A DNA stretch of 64,000 nt from Bauldia sp963759235 (GCA_963759235.1 CAVWYO010000006.1:620001-684000), one strand, 5' to 3'. Positions 8,609 to 17,268 are shown, counted from the stretch's first letter. Translations and numbers: made by a program. The notes: generated from the sequence alone by a model not told the origin.

Positions 8609-9454
8609 TCAGCCCTTCAACGCGCCCGCCAGCATCGACTTGCCGATATAGGGATAGGCAAACAGGCCGAGGATCATCGGCGGGACGATGCCAAAGGTCA
8701 TCGCCGCCGCCGTCGCTCCCCATTTCACCCCGTATGAGGTGACGAAGAAGGTGGCGCCGACGGTGACCGGCACGGCGTTCTTGGTGGAAAGGATCAGGCC
8801 GAACAGGAATTCGTTCCAGCTGTAGATGAAGCTCAAGACCAGCACGGCGAAGATGATCGGCCGGGAGAGCGGCAGGATCACGTGCCAGAGAATCCCCCAT
8901 TTGCCGGCGCCGTCGATCTTCGCCGCGGCGTCCAACTCGTCGGGGATGTCCTGGATGAAGCCGACGAAGAGGACCAGCGCCACCGGGATGTTGATGATGC
9001 AGGCAATAAGCGCCAGGCCGGTCCGCGTATCGAGCAGGCCGACGAGCTGGAACATCAGGTAGATGGGAATGGCATAGATGATCAGCGGCAGCGCCCGGAT
9101 GTTGGTGACCAGCGGCAGAATCCAGTTCTTGCCGACTTCGTAACGCACGATCGCATAGGCGGCCGGGAAGGTCAGAACCATGGCGAGGATGGTGCCGCCG
9201 CTGGCGATGGCGATGCTGTTGAGGATGTAGTGCGGCAGGTCGGTGTTGCCGGTGAACAGCACCTCCTGGTAGTTCTCCAGCGTCGGCGTGAACAGCCATT
9301 TCGGCGGGCTGGTGTTGATGTCGGCGGGCGTCTTCAACGAGGTCAGCACCGTCGCCAGGATCGGCAGGTTGAGGATGAAGCCGACGACGATGAAGGTGAG
9401 CCACCTCAGGGCGTGGAGGATGCGGCTCGTCGCGGTGCGGCGAACCACGATCAT
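8609..9454 (-). CDS. Carbohydrate ABC transporter permease (MalG family)
   Basis: Second inner-membrane subunit of a CUT1 importer, 281 aa with about six hydrophobic segments. The inner-membrane coupling motif region reads IPDELDAAAKIDGAGKWGILWHVILPLSRP, the EAA loop that docks on the ATPase. The ATG at 9454 overlaps the stop of the MalF-type gene in ATGA, showing translational coupling. The first segment is ALRWLTFIVVGFILNLPILATVLTSLK. It works with the MalF-type permease, the binding protein encoded at 10422-11744 and probably the ATPase at 14613-15686. Confidence 0.92.
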   Translation of the reverse strand: MIVVRRTATSRILHALRWLTFIVVGFILNLPILATVLTSLKTPADINTSPPKWLFTPTLENYQEVLFTGNTDLPHYILNSIAIASGGTILAMVLTFPAAYAIVRYEVGKNWILPLVTNIRALPLIIYAIPIYLMFQLVGLLDTRTGLALIACIINIPVALVLFVGFIQDIPDELDAAAKIDGAGKWGILWHVILPLSRPIIFAVLVLSFIYSWNEFLFGLILSTKNAVPVTVGATFFVTSYGVKWGATAAAMTFGIVPPMILGLFAYPYIGKSMLAGALKG

Positions 9455-10338
9455 GACGGGCTTCTCCTGACGGCGAGGCGGAGCGCCGCATAAAGCAGCG
9501 CGCCCGAGGCGAGCAACAGCACCACCGACACCGCCACCGCCTGGCCGACGTCGCTCTGGGTGAAGAACAGCTTGTAAATGTAGATGCTGATCGAGGTGGT
9601 CTCGTTGCCGGGCCCGCCGCCGGTCAGCACGAAGATGTGGTCGAAAACGCGGAAGCTGTCGATGAAGCGGATGAAGGCGACGATGACGATCGACGGCCGG
9701 ATCAGCGGCAGGACGATCAGCGCTCCGAATCTGGCGCCGGTGGCGCCGTCGACGGCGGCGGCTTCCTCGAGCTCGGCGGCGACCGACTGGCGCGCGGTGA
9801 GCAGGATGAGGAAGGCGAACGGCGTCCACTGCAGCACCTCGATGGCGATCACCGTCTCGTAGATCCAATTCCGCCCGAGCAGATTGATCGGGATGCCGAT
9901 CATGTAGAGATAGGCCGGCACGATGCCGGTGAACTCGTTGAGGATCAGCCGGTACATGACGCCCATCAGCGCCGGCGACACCATCATCGGCAGCATCAGG
10001 AGGCCGGTGAGCCACGGCCGCCTGGTGAGCAGCGGATGGAGGATGAATACCAGGGCCAGCGCGAAGCCGACCTCGGTCACCGTGCAGATCACGCCGAACC
10101 TCAGCGAAAAGCCGAGCGCGTCCCACAGCCGCGGATTGCTCAGCGCCTCGACGTAGTTGTCGAGGCCGACGAAGGCGGTGCCGGTCAGGTCGTAGATCGA
10201 GACGTTGGAGACGCTGTACCAGAAATTGGCCAGCGTCGGGAAACCCAGCATGAGGGCGAGGAACACGCACAGCGCGACGAGAAAGCTACGGGCATTGGCC
10301 CGCTCCGTCTCATGCACGCCAGCCTGGGTATCCGCCAT
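9451..10338 (-). CDS. Carbohydrate ABC transporter permease (MalF/UgpA family)
   Basis: First inner-membrane subunit of the CUT1 importer, 295 aa with six predicted membrane segments, beginning with ARSFLVALCVFLALMLGFPT. The EAA coupling loop is visible as SVAAELEEAAAVDGATGARFG, followed by the LPLIRPSIVIVAFIRFIDSF helix. It overlaps the MalG-type gene by 4 bases and lies 83 bases after the binding-protein gene; that gap contains an intrinsic terminator hairpin, so permease expression is probably lower than binding-protein expression. Confidence 0.92.
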   Translation of the reverse strand: MADTQAGVHETERANARSFLVALCVFLALMLGFPTLANFWYSVSNVSIYDLTGTAFVGLDNYVEALSNPRLWDALGFSLRFGVICTVTEVGFALALVFILHPLLTRRPWLTGLLMLPMMVSPALMGVMYRLILNEFTGIVPAYLYMIGIPINLLGRNWIYETVIAIEVLQWTPFAFLILLTARQSVAAELEEAAAVDGATGARFGALIVLPLIRPSIVIVAFIRFIDSFRVFDHIFVLTGGGPGNETTSISIYIYKLFFTQSDVGQAVAVSVVLLLASGALLYAALRLAVRRSPS

Positions 10339-10355
10339 CGGCAGGTCCGCGCCAT

Positions 10356-10406
10356 CGCAAAAAACAAAAGCCGGCCGTCGGCGCCGGATAAGGCGCCGAC
10401 GGCCGG
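10356..10406 (-). terminator. Intrinsic terminator/processing hairpin after the binding-protein gene
   Basis: A perfect 15-bp inverted repeat (arms 10371-10385 and 10392-10406, left arm CCGGCCGTCGGCGCC, 6-base loop) is followed on the minus strand by TTTTGTTTTTTG, the hallmark of a Rho-independent terminator. It starts 15 bases after the binding-protein stop codon and precedes the permease genes of the same operon, so partial read-through is likely. Confidence 0.88.
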
Positions 10407-10421
10407 AGGAAGCGAGGGAGC

Positions 10422-11744
10422 CTATTTTCCGAATGCTTTCTTCATGTAGGCTTCCACGTTGGCGATGGCGGTATCCTCGTCAATCGCGCCGTTCCAGTAG
10501 CCGGTGAAGTTCTCGGCCATGTTGCTGTAAACGCCGAGCGCCTCGGCGCTGGTGCTGCCCCGCATGACGATGCCGTATTTGGCGGTGTTGTCGCCCATGG
10601 TCATCATGTCCGGCCGGTCGCTGGCCACCGCCTTGATGATGCGGTCGACGACCGGCGGCTGCCCGCCATCCTGGGCGTACATGCTCATGGCGTCTTCCGA
10701 GGCGAGGAACTTGAGGAACGCCTTGGCCTCGTCCTGCTTGTCGGAGGCCTTGTTGATGCCGAGCCCAAGGGCGTGGAAATGCGTCTTCGGACCTTCCGGA
10801 CCGGCCGGCTCGTGGGTGATGTCGAACTTGCCGGCGATGGCCGGATACTGTTTTGGGTCGACGAATTCGGCGTAGGCGGCCGACCACTGGATGAAGAAGG
10901 CGACCTGTCCGGTGCCGAAGGCGCCGTTGGCCTCGGCGTATTCGTAGCTGTTGCTGTCGCCCGGCGTCGCTTCATTGTCGACGATCGTCTTGAAGATCTC
11001 GAGGCCCTTGCGATAGGCGGGCAAGTCGACGGTGATGTTACCCTGCTCGTCCATCCAGTTGCCGCCGTAGCTGGCGACGCTGCCCTGCCAGATCATGATG
11101 TTGAAGAGCAGGTTCTTCATCTGCAGCACGGTGCCGTAGCGGACCGGGCTGTCGGGATTGATCGACTGGGTGAAGAAGAGGGCGGAGGCGATGAAGTCGT
11201 CCCAGGTCCAGTCGCTGGGCTGCTTGGGCTCCATCTTCTGGCCCATGTACTTCTGCGAAATCTCCTCGTACTTCGCCTTCCAGGCGTCGTCGCTGAGCAA
11301 CTGATTGATGAGATCGGTGCGGTAGTAGAGGAAGTGCAGGCTGAGGTCGGTCGGAATGCCGTAGACGTGGCCGTCATAGCTCTGCGAGTCGATGGCGCTC
11401 TGCGGAAACACCTTGAGCACGTCGGGAGTGATCAGGTCGTCGATCGGCACCATGAACGGCGCGTATTTGCCGACGTTGTAGGTGGCCGTCAGCATGACGT
11501 CGAACTCCTTCGAGCCGGCGGCGGAGTCGGCCAGCATCTTGTCGAAGAAGTTGTCGCGGCTGAAATAGAGCAGCGTCGCCTTGCTGTCGGAGGTTTCGTT
11601 GTACTTGTCGACGACCTTGCGCAGCGCGGCTTCGGCCGGTCCGCCCGGCCAGGCGAGAATTGTGATGTCGGCCAGCGACGCGGTCGTCGCGCAAATGGAG
11701 AGAACGACTGCGCCGGCAGCCGCCAGGAGTTTCGATTTCAGCAT
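10422..11744 (-). CDS. Extracellular solute-binding protein (family 1, CUT1 importer)
   Basis: Periplasmic receptor of the CUT1 importer, 440 aa. The signal peptide is MLKSKLLAAAGAVVLSICAT followed by TASLAD, and the mature part begins ITILAWPGGPAEAALRKVVDKY, typical of family-1 carbohydrate-binding proteins. The ATG at 11744 is preceded by AGGGGAGCG; the upstream in-frame ATG at 11795 would put extra residues before the signal peptide. First gene of the leftward transporter-dehydratase operon, with a candidate operator at 11854. Ligand unknown; the enzymes nearby suggest an acylated amino compound or an amino-sugar-like molecule, which is inference only. Confidence 0.92.
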   Translation of the reverse strand: MLKSKLLAAAGAVVLSICATTASLADITILAWPGGPAEAALRKVVDKYNETSDSKATLLYFSRDNFFDKMLADSAAGSKEFDVMLTATYNVGKYAPFMVPIDDLITPDVLKVFPQSAIDSQSYDGHVYGIPTDLSLHFLYYRTDLINQLLSDDAWKAKYEEISQKYMGQKMEPKQPSDWTWDDFIASALFFTQSINPDSPVRYGTVLQMKNLLFNIMIWQGSVASYGGNWMDEQGNITVDLPAYRKGLEIFKTIVDNEATPGDSNSYEYAEANGAFGTGQVAFFIQWSAAYAEFVDPKQYPAIAGKFDITHEPAGPEGPKTHFHALGLGINKASDKQDEAKAFLKFLASEDAMSMYAQDGGQPPVVDRIIKAVASDRPDMMTMGDNTAKYGIVMRGSTSAEALGVYSNMAENFTGYWNGAIDEDTAIANVEAYMKKAFGK

Positions 11745-11853
11745 GACGCTCCCCTTGTTTAGCCAGTGATGGCTTTCAGCATTCCCGGCCCGCATCGCGC
11801 GCCCTCGCCGGCAGGACCCATGATCCTGCTCGCGACGTCGGGATGCACCCGTA

Positions 11854-11869
11854 TTCCATAATTCTGTTA
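11854..11869. promoter_or_regulatory. Candidate IclR operator upstream of the binding-protein gene
   Basis: TTCCAT-AATT-CTGTTA lies 110 bases before the start of the importer operon in an AT-richer stretch. It shares its left half and spacing with sites at 15807-15822 and 17269-17284 in two other control regions of the cluster; the right half is the weakest of the three. Confidence 0.35.
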
Positions 11870-11941
11870 TTGCCTACACTGAAAGAGAACTGTAGCATCT
11901 TCGCACGTCGGGTCAAGTTGCGCTGGCCCCACCGTTTTCCC

Positions 11942-12958
11942 TCAAACCGGCTGATCGTGGACGAACTGCGCGATGTTCAGCAGGCAGTCGCCGGCCTGGC
12001 TATGGGTATGAAGGCGGCGGGAGAGAACGATGCCGCCTTCGCCAAAGCGGAGAACTTCGGGCGCGGCAAGCGGCGCTTCCAGGTCGTGGAGCCATCCGGC
12101 GACGCTCGCTGCTTCGACGGTGTCGCCGATATCGACCGCCGGCTCGAACCAGCCCTCCCGTTCGGCATAGACGAAAAAGCTTTGCGGTCCCTGCCGGATG
12201 ATCCTCGTCTCGGTCCCGCTATCCGCCTCGCTGAGGATGCGGCGCGTCGTGATGCCGAGGGCGAGGAGCAGGTTGTCGACGGCGCACGCCGTCATCGCCA
12301 TGGTTCGCGGCGTCACCGTCGCGCCGCCGCCGAATTCGCCGCTGAGGCCGATGCAGCCGGCGCGCAGCGCCGCAGCCATCGAGGTCGGCGAGTCCGGTCC
12401 GTTGTCGGCGATGATCCCGAAAGGCAGCCGCATCGCCTTCATCAATTCGATGGCGCGCGCATGTCGGGCCGGATCGGGTATCGTCTCGATCAGCGAACAG
12501 ACAAGATGATCCATGCTGGTGCCGCCGGAATGGATGTCGAGGAGCGCGTCGTGACGCGGCAGGATTTCGTGCTCGACATAGTGGGCGATGCGCTCGGTCG
12601 GTCCGCCGGCCGGATTGCCGGGAAAGGCGCGATTGAGGTTGCCGTTGTCGAAGGGAGAGCAGCGCTTTGCCGCGAGCACGGCGGGGAGGTTGGTCGCCGG
12701 CAGGACGGTCACGCTGCCGCGGAGGTCGGCCGGTTCGAGCAGGCGGATGAGCTTGAGGAGCGTCAGCTCGCCCTCATATTCGTCGCCGTGGTTGCCGGCC
12801 ACGAGGACGATGCTCGCGCCCGGACCGTTCCGGATCCTGCAGACCGGCACCTTGATCTGGAAGTAGGGCGAGCGGTCGATCGAATAGGGAAAACTGATGA
12901 AGCCGACCTGCTTGCCGTCCTCGTCCCAATCCATGTCACAGAATGCGCCGGTGTGCAT
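11942..12958 (-). CDS. Succinylglutamate desuccinylase/aspartoacylase family deacylase (DoeB-like)
   Basis: Zinc-dependent amidohydrolase of about 338 aa that cleaves an N-acyl group from an amino acid. The zinc site is visible as AGNHGDEYEGE (H..E), with the third ligand in DIHSGG, and NRAFPGNPAGGPTERIAHYV is the substrate-binding Arg region. Length and motifs are close to N-acetyl-diaminobutyrate deacetylase (DoeB/EutE). I chose the ATG at 12958 (MHTGAFCDMDWDEDGKQVGF), preceded by GAGGAG; the longer start at 13042 would overlap the divergent hydrolase start codon and adds a basic, Pro-rich leader. No ectoine hydrolase gene is nearby, so the ectoine pathway itself is not supported. Confidence 0.85.
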   Translation of the reverse strand: MHTGAFCDMDWDEDGKQVGFISFPYSIDRSPYFQIKVPVCRIRNGPGASIVLVAGNHGDEYEGELTLLKLIRLLEPADLRGSVTVLPATNLPAVLAAKRCSPFDNGNLNRAFPGNPAGGPTERIAHYVEHEILPRHDALLDIHSGGTSMDHLVCSLIETIPDPARHARAIELMKAMRLPFGIIADNGPDSPTSMAAALRAGCIGLSGEFGGGATVTPRTMAMTACAVDNLLLALGITTRRILSEADSGTETRIIRQGPQSFFVYAEREGWFEPAVDIGDTVEAASVAGWLHDLEAPLAAPEVLRFGEGGIVLSRRLHTHSQAGDCLLNIAQFVHDQPV

Positions 12959-13040
12959 GCGCGACGGTCTCCTCGTTGCCGGGCGTGAAACGGAGCCGGG
13001 GCCCGGCGTCCGCCCGGAAGGAATTTTGGGGTAGTTTGCC

Positions 13041-13781
13041 ATGAAGATCGAAGACGGACTGCATCTGGTTTTGAGCGGCGCCGGTGGTTTCGACCTCTCC
13101 GACGCTTATGATTGCAACGTCTTCATGATCGCGGCCGGCAACGAGTGGCTTCTGTTCGATGCCGGCGGCGGCCGCGACCCCGAGCGCTTCGACGCGGTGC
13201 TTGCGGCCGACGGTATCGATCCGGCCACTGTCCGCCACCTCTTCCTTACCCACGGGCACGCGGACCATTCGGGTGGCGCCGCGGCGCTTCGCGAACAATT
13301 CGATCTGACGGTTCACGCCGGCGCAGCGACGGCGACGATGGTCGAGGCGGGCGACGAGGTGGGGATCAGTCTTGACCGGGCCCGACGGGCTGGCGTCTAT
13401 CCGGCCGACTACCGATACCGGGCCTGCCCCGTCGACCACCGGGTCGAAGCCGGACGGCTTCTCCGCCTCGGCCCCGTTTCGATCGAGATGATCGAAACCC
13501 CGGGTCATTCGCACGACCATGTTTCCTACCTGGTGTCGACGCCGGTGCGCCGCATATTGATCGCCGGCGATGCACTCTTCTGTGGCGGCAAGGTTGCCAT
13601 CCAGAACATTGACGACTGCAACATCGGCGCCGTCTGCGAGACGGTCCGCCGCCTGGCGACCATCGAGTTCGACACGCTGCTGCCCGGCCACCAGCATTTC
13701 AGTCTGCGCGATGCGCGCCGCCACGCCGATGCTGCGCTGGCGTATGTGGCGCGCCTCGCCTGCCCGCCTTCCATCATCTGA
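13041..13781 (+). CDS. Metallo-beta-lactamase-fold hydrolase
   Basis: 246-aa di-metal hydrolase. The HxHxDH signature is THGHADHSGG (about residues 70-79), the second His is in ETPGHSHDHVSYL, the bridging Asp in LIAGDALFC and the last His in LLPGHQHFS, so all metal ligands are present. No signal peptide, hence cytoplasmic. It is divergent from the deacylase (82-base gap) and convergent with the SDR gene. Members hydrolyse thioesters, lactones or similar bonds; the actual substrate is unknown, and a lactone or acyl intermediate in the same pathway is a reasonable guess. Confidence 0.88.
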   Translation: MKIEDGLHLVLSGAGGFDLSDAYDCNVFMIAAGNEWLLFDAGGGRDPERFDAVLAADGIDPATVRHLFLTHGHADHSGGAAALREQFDLTVHAGAATATMVEAGDEVGISLDRARRAGVYPADYRYRACPVDHRVEAGRLLRLGPVSIEMIETPGHSHDHVSYLVSTPVRRILIAGDALFCGGKVAIQNIDDCNIGAVCETVRRLATIEFDTLLPGHQHFSLRDARRHADAALAYVARLACPPSII

Positions 13782-13795
13782 CCGCGCGAGCGGTC

Positions 13796-14584
13796 TCAGT
13801 CATGACGCATCGCGCCAAAAATCATCGCCGAGAGGCCTCCGTCGACGGTGATCGTGGTGCCGGTGATGTAGCGGCTCTCGTCCTCGGCAAGGAGGAGCGC
13901 CGCTCCGGCGCAGTCCTCGGGGAGCCCGGCAGCGCCGAGCGCCACCTCGTCGGCAAGCGCTGCCGCCAGCTTCGGCTGCCGGTACATGTCGCCGTTGTTG
14001 GGCACGTCGATCGGACCGGGCGCGATCATGTTGACGAGGATGGCGTGGCGGGCGAGGTCGACCGCCATCGCCCGCGTCAGCATGGCGACGCCGCCTTTTG
14101 ATGCCACATATTGCGCGGCGTTCGGCTCGGACATGAAGCTGTTCACCGAGCCGATGGTGATGATGCGGCCACCCTTGCCGCCGGCGACCATCGCCCGCGC
14201 CGCAGCCCGGCAGACGCGAAACGTACCGGTGAGGTTGACCTCGACATAACGGTCCCAGTCGGCATCGGTGACGTCGAGCACGTTGCCGGTGCCGCCCTTG
14301 ACGGCCGCCGCGGCGACAAACACGTCCGGCGGACCGACCGCCTCGATCGCGTGCCGCATGGCGGCGTCGGTTCCGGCGCGGTCGGCCAGATCGATCGGCA
14401 CGGATATGATCGCGGGCGCGTTCCACTCGGTCGCGGCAAGCGGCGAGGGGAGATCCATCGCCGCGATCCGCGCGCCTTCCCGGGCGAAACGCTCGGCAAT
14501 GGCGCGGCCGATCCCGCCCGCGGCTCCGGTGACGATGCAAACCTTGCCGGCAAGCCGGCCTCGCGCGGCCTCGGCGGACATCAC
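13796..14584 (-). CDS. Short-chain dehydrogenase/reductase (SDR)
   Basis: NAD(P)-dependent classical SDR, 262 aa. The cofactor loop is VTGAAGGIGRAIAERF (TGxxxGIG), the acidic residue after strand 2 is in AAMDLPS, suggesting NAD preference, and the catalytic set includes Ser in TIGSVNSF and YVASKGG (YxxxK). The C-terminus TITVDGGLSAM is typical. GGAGGGCGG precedes the ATG pair at 14584/14581. It lies 28 bases after the ABC ATPase gene and is probably co-transcribed with it. It may oxidise a hydroxyl intermediate of the imported substrate. Confidence 0.9.
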   Translation of the reverse strand: MMSAEAARGRLAGKVCIVTGAAGGIGRAIAERFAREGARIAAMDLPSPLAATEWNAPAIISVPIDLADRAGTDAAMRHAIEAVGPPDVFVAAAAVKGGTGNVLDVTDADWDRYVEVNLTGTFRVCRAAARAMVAGGKGGRIITIGSVNSFMSEPNAAQYVASKGGVAMLTRAMAVDLARHAILVNMIAPGPIDVPNNGDMYRQPKLAAALADEVALGAAGLPEDCAGAALLLAEDESRYITGTTITVDGGLSAMIFGAMRHD

Positions 14585-14612
14585 CGCCCTCCAATCCCGA
14601 GCGCCCGAGCCG

Positions 14613-15686
14613 TCAAAACACGCGCTTGCCGGTTTCGCCGTCGAAGACGTGGAGCTTCGAGGCGTCCGCGGCGAAGCGCGCCGGCTCGCCGGACTTCAAC
14701 GCGTGACGACCGCGGAGCACAGCGACCAGCTCGTCGTCCTCGAAGCTGGCGATGACGTGTTCTTCCGCCCCGGTCGGCTCGACCAGTCGGATCTCGGCGG
14801 TGAGGATCGGCGCATTGCCGTCCGCCTCGCCGGCGATGGTGAGGTCCTCGGGCCGCACACCGAGCACCATCTCCCGGTCGGCCGCCACGGCGGCCGGACG
14901 GCCAAGCTGGATCGAGGAGCCGCCGTTGGAGACGAAATTCCCGTCGGCGCAGCGACCGCGGATGAAATTCATCGCCGGCGAGCCGATGAAGCCGGCGACG
15001 AACAGGTTCTGCGGCCGGTCATAGAGGTCGATCGGCGTGCCCACCTGCTCGATGTGACCGCTCTGCATGACGACGATCTTGTCGGCCATCGTCATCGCCT
15101 CGATCTGGTCGTGGGTGACGTAGATGGTCGTCGAGCTCAGCCGCTGATGCAGCTCCTTGATCTCGGCGCGCATCCGCACCCGCAGCTTGGCGTCGAGATT
15201 GGAGAGCGGTTCGTCGAACAGGAACACCTTCGGATCGCGAACGATGGCACGGCCCATCGCCACCCGCTGGCGCTGGCCGCCGGAGAGCTGCTTGGGCAAC
15301 CTGTGAAGGAGCAATTCGAGCTTCAACACGGCCGCCGTCCGCCCGACGCGCTCGGCGATCTCGGCCTTGGGCACGCCGCTCAGACGGAGCGCGAAGCCCA
15401 TGTTCCTCTCGACGCTCATATGCGGGTAGAGCGCGTAGTTCTGGAAGACCATGGCGATGTCGCGATCCTTCGGCGGATCGAGATTGACCACCTTGTCGCC
15501 GATGCGGATCTCGCCGGCCGTCACGTCCTCGAGGCCCGCCACCATCCGCAAGAGGGTAGATTTGCCGCAGCCGGACGGGCCGACCAGGGTGACGAACTCG
15601 CCGTTGCTGATGTCGATATCGATGCCGTGGAGGACCTCGGTATCGCCGAAGGATTTGCGCAAATCCCTTATGCTGACACTGGCCAT
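14613..15686 (-). CDS. CUT1 ABC transporter ATP-binding protein (UgpC/MsmK family)
   Basis: 357-aa ATPase with Walker A GPSGCGKST, the signature LSGGQRQRVAMGRA and Walker B VFLFDEPLSNLD, followed by the C-terminal regulatory OB-fold (MOP) region containing VLGVRPEDLTIAGEAD. The ATG at 15686 (MASVSIRDLRKSFGDTEVLH) is the family start. It is separated from its presumed permeases by several genes but is the only CUT1 ATPase in the cluster, so it probably energises that importer. ATPases of this type are sometimes shared between importers. A candidate operator lies at 15807-15822 upstream. Confidence 0.92.
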   Translation of the reverse strand: MASVSIRDLRKSFGDTEVLHGIDIDISNGEFVTLVGPSGCGKSTLLRMVAGLEDVTAGEIRIGDKVVNLDPPKDRDIAMVFQNYALYPHMSVERNMGFALRLSGVPKAEIAERVGRTAAVLKLELLLHRLPKQLSGGQRQRVAMGRAIVRDPKVFLFDEPLSNLDAKLRVRMRAEIKELHQRLSSTTIYVTHDQIEAMTMADKIVVMQSGHIEQVGTPIDLYDRPQNLFVAGFIGSPAMNFIRGRCADGNFVSNGGSSIQLGRPAAVAADREMVLGVRPEDLTIAGEADGNAPILTAEIRLVEPTGAEEHVIASFEDDELVAVLRGRHALKSGEPARFAADASKLHVFDGETGKRVF

Positions 15687-15806
15687 GCCGGCTTTCCCAG
15701 ATGTCTCGTCCCGCCGAGGAGAACCAAACATATCCGTCCCGCAAGGCTCGTCTCCCGGAGGAGTTGCCGCGGTCGGGTATTGACCCAAGATAGGGAAATG
15801 ATAGCC

Positions 15807-15822
15807 TTCCGTATTAATGAAT
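15807..15822. promoter_or_regulatory. Candidate IclR operator between the ABC ATPase and RidA genes
   Basis: TTCCGT-ATTA-ATGAAT matches the TTYCRT-N4-ATGRAW pattern shared with the sites at 11854 and 17269. It sits in the divergent control region serving both the leftward ATPase-SDR pair and the rightward RidA gene. Confidence 0.4.
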
Positions 15823-15891
15823 GCAATTACATTACTGTAGAAGTCGGCTCCGGTTTCACCGAGTTCGGACGGCGATCAGGCGGGAAGGCCG

Positions 15892-16410
15892 ATGGGGATG
15901 GAGCAGCCGGCGGAGTTGGCGGGTTCACCAGGTAATCGGGGCGACGCCGCGCCCTATCGCCGGCTGCGGGAACTCGGCATCGTCTTGCCGCGGGCGCCGA
16001 AGCCGGTTGCCAATTTCGTCACGGCTGTCCGCGACGGCGGCTTCCTCTTCCTCTCGGGCCAGGGGCCGCTCGAGGCGGACGGGCGCGAGCATCACGGCAA
16101 GGTCGGCGACGGCGTCACCATCGAGGCGGCCTACCAGCACGCCCGGATCACCGGCATCAATTTGATCGCGGTGATGGACGAGGTGCTCGGCTCGCTCGAC
16201 AAGGTCCGCCGGGTCGTCAAGGTCTTCGGCATGGTGAATGCCGTGCCGACCTTCGACAGCCATCCGAAGGTCATCGACGGCTGCTCGGATCTTCTCATCG
16301 CCGTGTTCGGCGCCGAGATCGGCCGTCATGCGCGCTCGGCGGTCGGCATGGGCTCGCTGCCGGGCCAGATCACCGTCGAGATCGAGGCGGTGGTCGCCGT
16401 TCGCGACTGA
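15892..16410 (+). CDS. RidA-family (YjgF/YER057c/UK114) protein
   Basis: 172-aa member of the RidA superfamily, which hydrolyses reactive enamines and imines such as 2-aminoacrylate released by PLP dehydratases. The core starts GIVLPRAPKPVANFVTAVRD, with FLFLSGQGP as the first strands and HARSAVGMGSLPGQITVEIEA at the C-terminus, where the Arg that binds the substrate carboxylate is conserved. About 20 extra residues precede the core; an internal start is possible. Placement in a cluster with a threonine-dehydratase-like enzyme is functionally coherent. Its stop lies 3 bases from the convergent regulator stop. Confidence 0.88.
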   Translation: MGMEQPAELAGSPGNRGDAAPYRRLRELGIVLPRAPKPVANFVTAVRDGGFLFLSGQGPLEADGREHHGKVGDGVTIEAAYQHARITGINLIAVMDEVLGSLDKVRRVVKVFGMVNAVPTFDSHPKVIDGCSDLLIAVFGAEIGRHARSAVGMGSLPGQITVEIEAVVAVRD

Positions 16411-16413
16411 TCC

Positions 16414-17226
16414 TCAGGGGTCGCGCCAGCCAAGCGCCCGCTCGATCTTCTCCGAGGCGCCGCACACGGCCTTGGCGTACGTGGCGCGGTTCTCGATCAC
16501 CTTGTGCTCCGGCAGCACGATGGAGATCGTCGCGACGCATTCGCCGTCGCGGTCTGAGATCGGCGAGGCGACGCACGACACCAGGAAGTCGGTCTCGCTG
16601 ATCTGGATCGACAGGCGATCATTCAGCGTTTCGCGCGACAGGCGGGCAAGCGCCACCGGATCGGTCTCGGCCCGCTTGGTCGGCGACACCTTGGCGCTTT
16701 GACGGAAGAGCGCCAGCCGCTCGGCGTCGGGGAGATGGCCGACGAGAAGGCGGCCGGACGCCGTCCAGTTGAGCGGAACCCGGGTGCCGACCTCGGAAGT
16801 GACCCGGAAATGTCCGGGCCCGTCCGCCATGGCGAGAACCACCATATGGTCGCCGTCGCGTCCGCAGATCTGCACCGTCTCGCCGACCTCCCGGCAGAGC
16901 TCGTGCATCTCGTGGGTCGCCGCGCTGAGGAAATCCAGCGAATGCGCATAGGCAAGGCCGTAGTGGTAGAGCCGCGGCCCCAACCACACGGTGTTGTTGC
17001 CGCGCTGGGTGAGCATGCCGCGGACGAGCAGATCGTCGATGATCGCGTAGGTGGTCGACAGCGGCGCCTTGATCGCCTTGGCAATGGCGTAGGCGGTGCG
17101 CGGATGCTCGGTCTGGTAGAGATGGTCGAGGATCTGCAGCGCCCGGTCCATTCCACTGACGCGGGTGCGGCGCGGCGGCTCGGCACCAGCCTTCGCATCG
17201 GCGGCTGTCTGGGCGGTTGTCGTCAT
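16414..17226 (-). CDS. IclR-family transcriptional regulator
   Basis: About 270 aa. The N-terminal winged helix-turn-helix covers GMDRALQILDHLYQTEHPRTAYA and continues with IAKAIKAPLSTTYAIIDDLLVRG. The C-terminal effector domain has the IclR-type SASGRLL-like motif as NWTASGRLLVGHL and VSCVASPISDRDGECVATISI. The ATG at 17226 (MTTTAQTAADAKAGAE) is preferred; the frame is open to 17451 but the leader is not family-like. A palindrome TTTCAT-N4-ATGGAA at 17269-17284, just upstream, suggests autoregulation, and related sites occur elsewhere in the cluster. The regulator probably senses the pathway substrate. Confidence 0.9.
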   Translation of the reverse strand: MTTTAQTAADAKAGAEPPRRTRVSGMDRALQILDHLYQTEHPRTAYAIAKAIKAPLSTTYAIIDDLLVRGMLTQRGNNTVWLGPRLYHYGLAYAHSLDFLSAATHEMHELCREVGETVQICGRDGDHMVVLAMADGPGHFRVTSEVGTRVPLNWTASGRLLVGHLPDAERLALFRQSAKVSPTKRAETDPVALARLSRETLNDRLSIQISETDFLVSCVASPISDRDGECVATISIVLPEHKVIENRATYAKAVCGASEKIERALGWRDP

Positions 17227-17268
17227 CCGATATCGGCGGGCTGGCGAGGGGCGCGTCGTGGCCCACTG

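Noticed and set aside
11942..12958. Assignment of the deacylase to ectoine degradation (DoeB/EutE)
   Set aside because: Family resemblance only; no ectoine hydrolase, EnuR regulator or Asp-semialdehyde gene is nearby.
12956..13042. Upstream start of the deacylase at 13042
   Set aside because: Would overlap the start codon of the divergent hydrolase gene and add a basic, Pro-rich leader; the ATG at 12958 has a better ribosome site.
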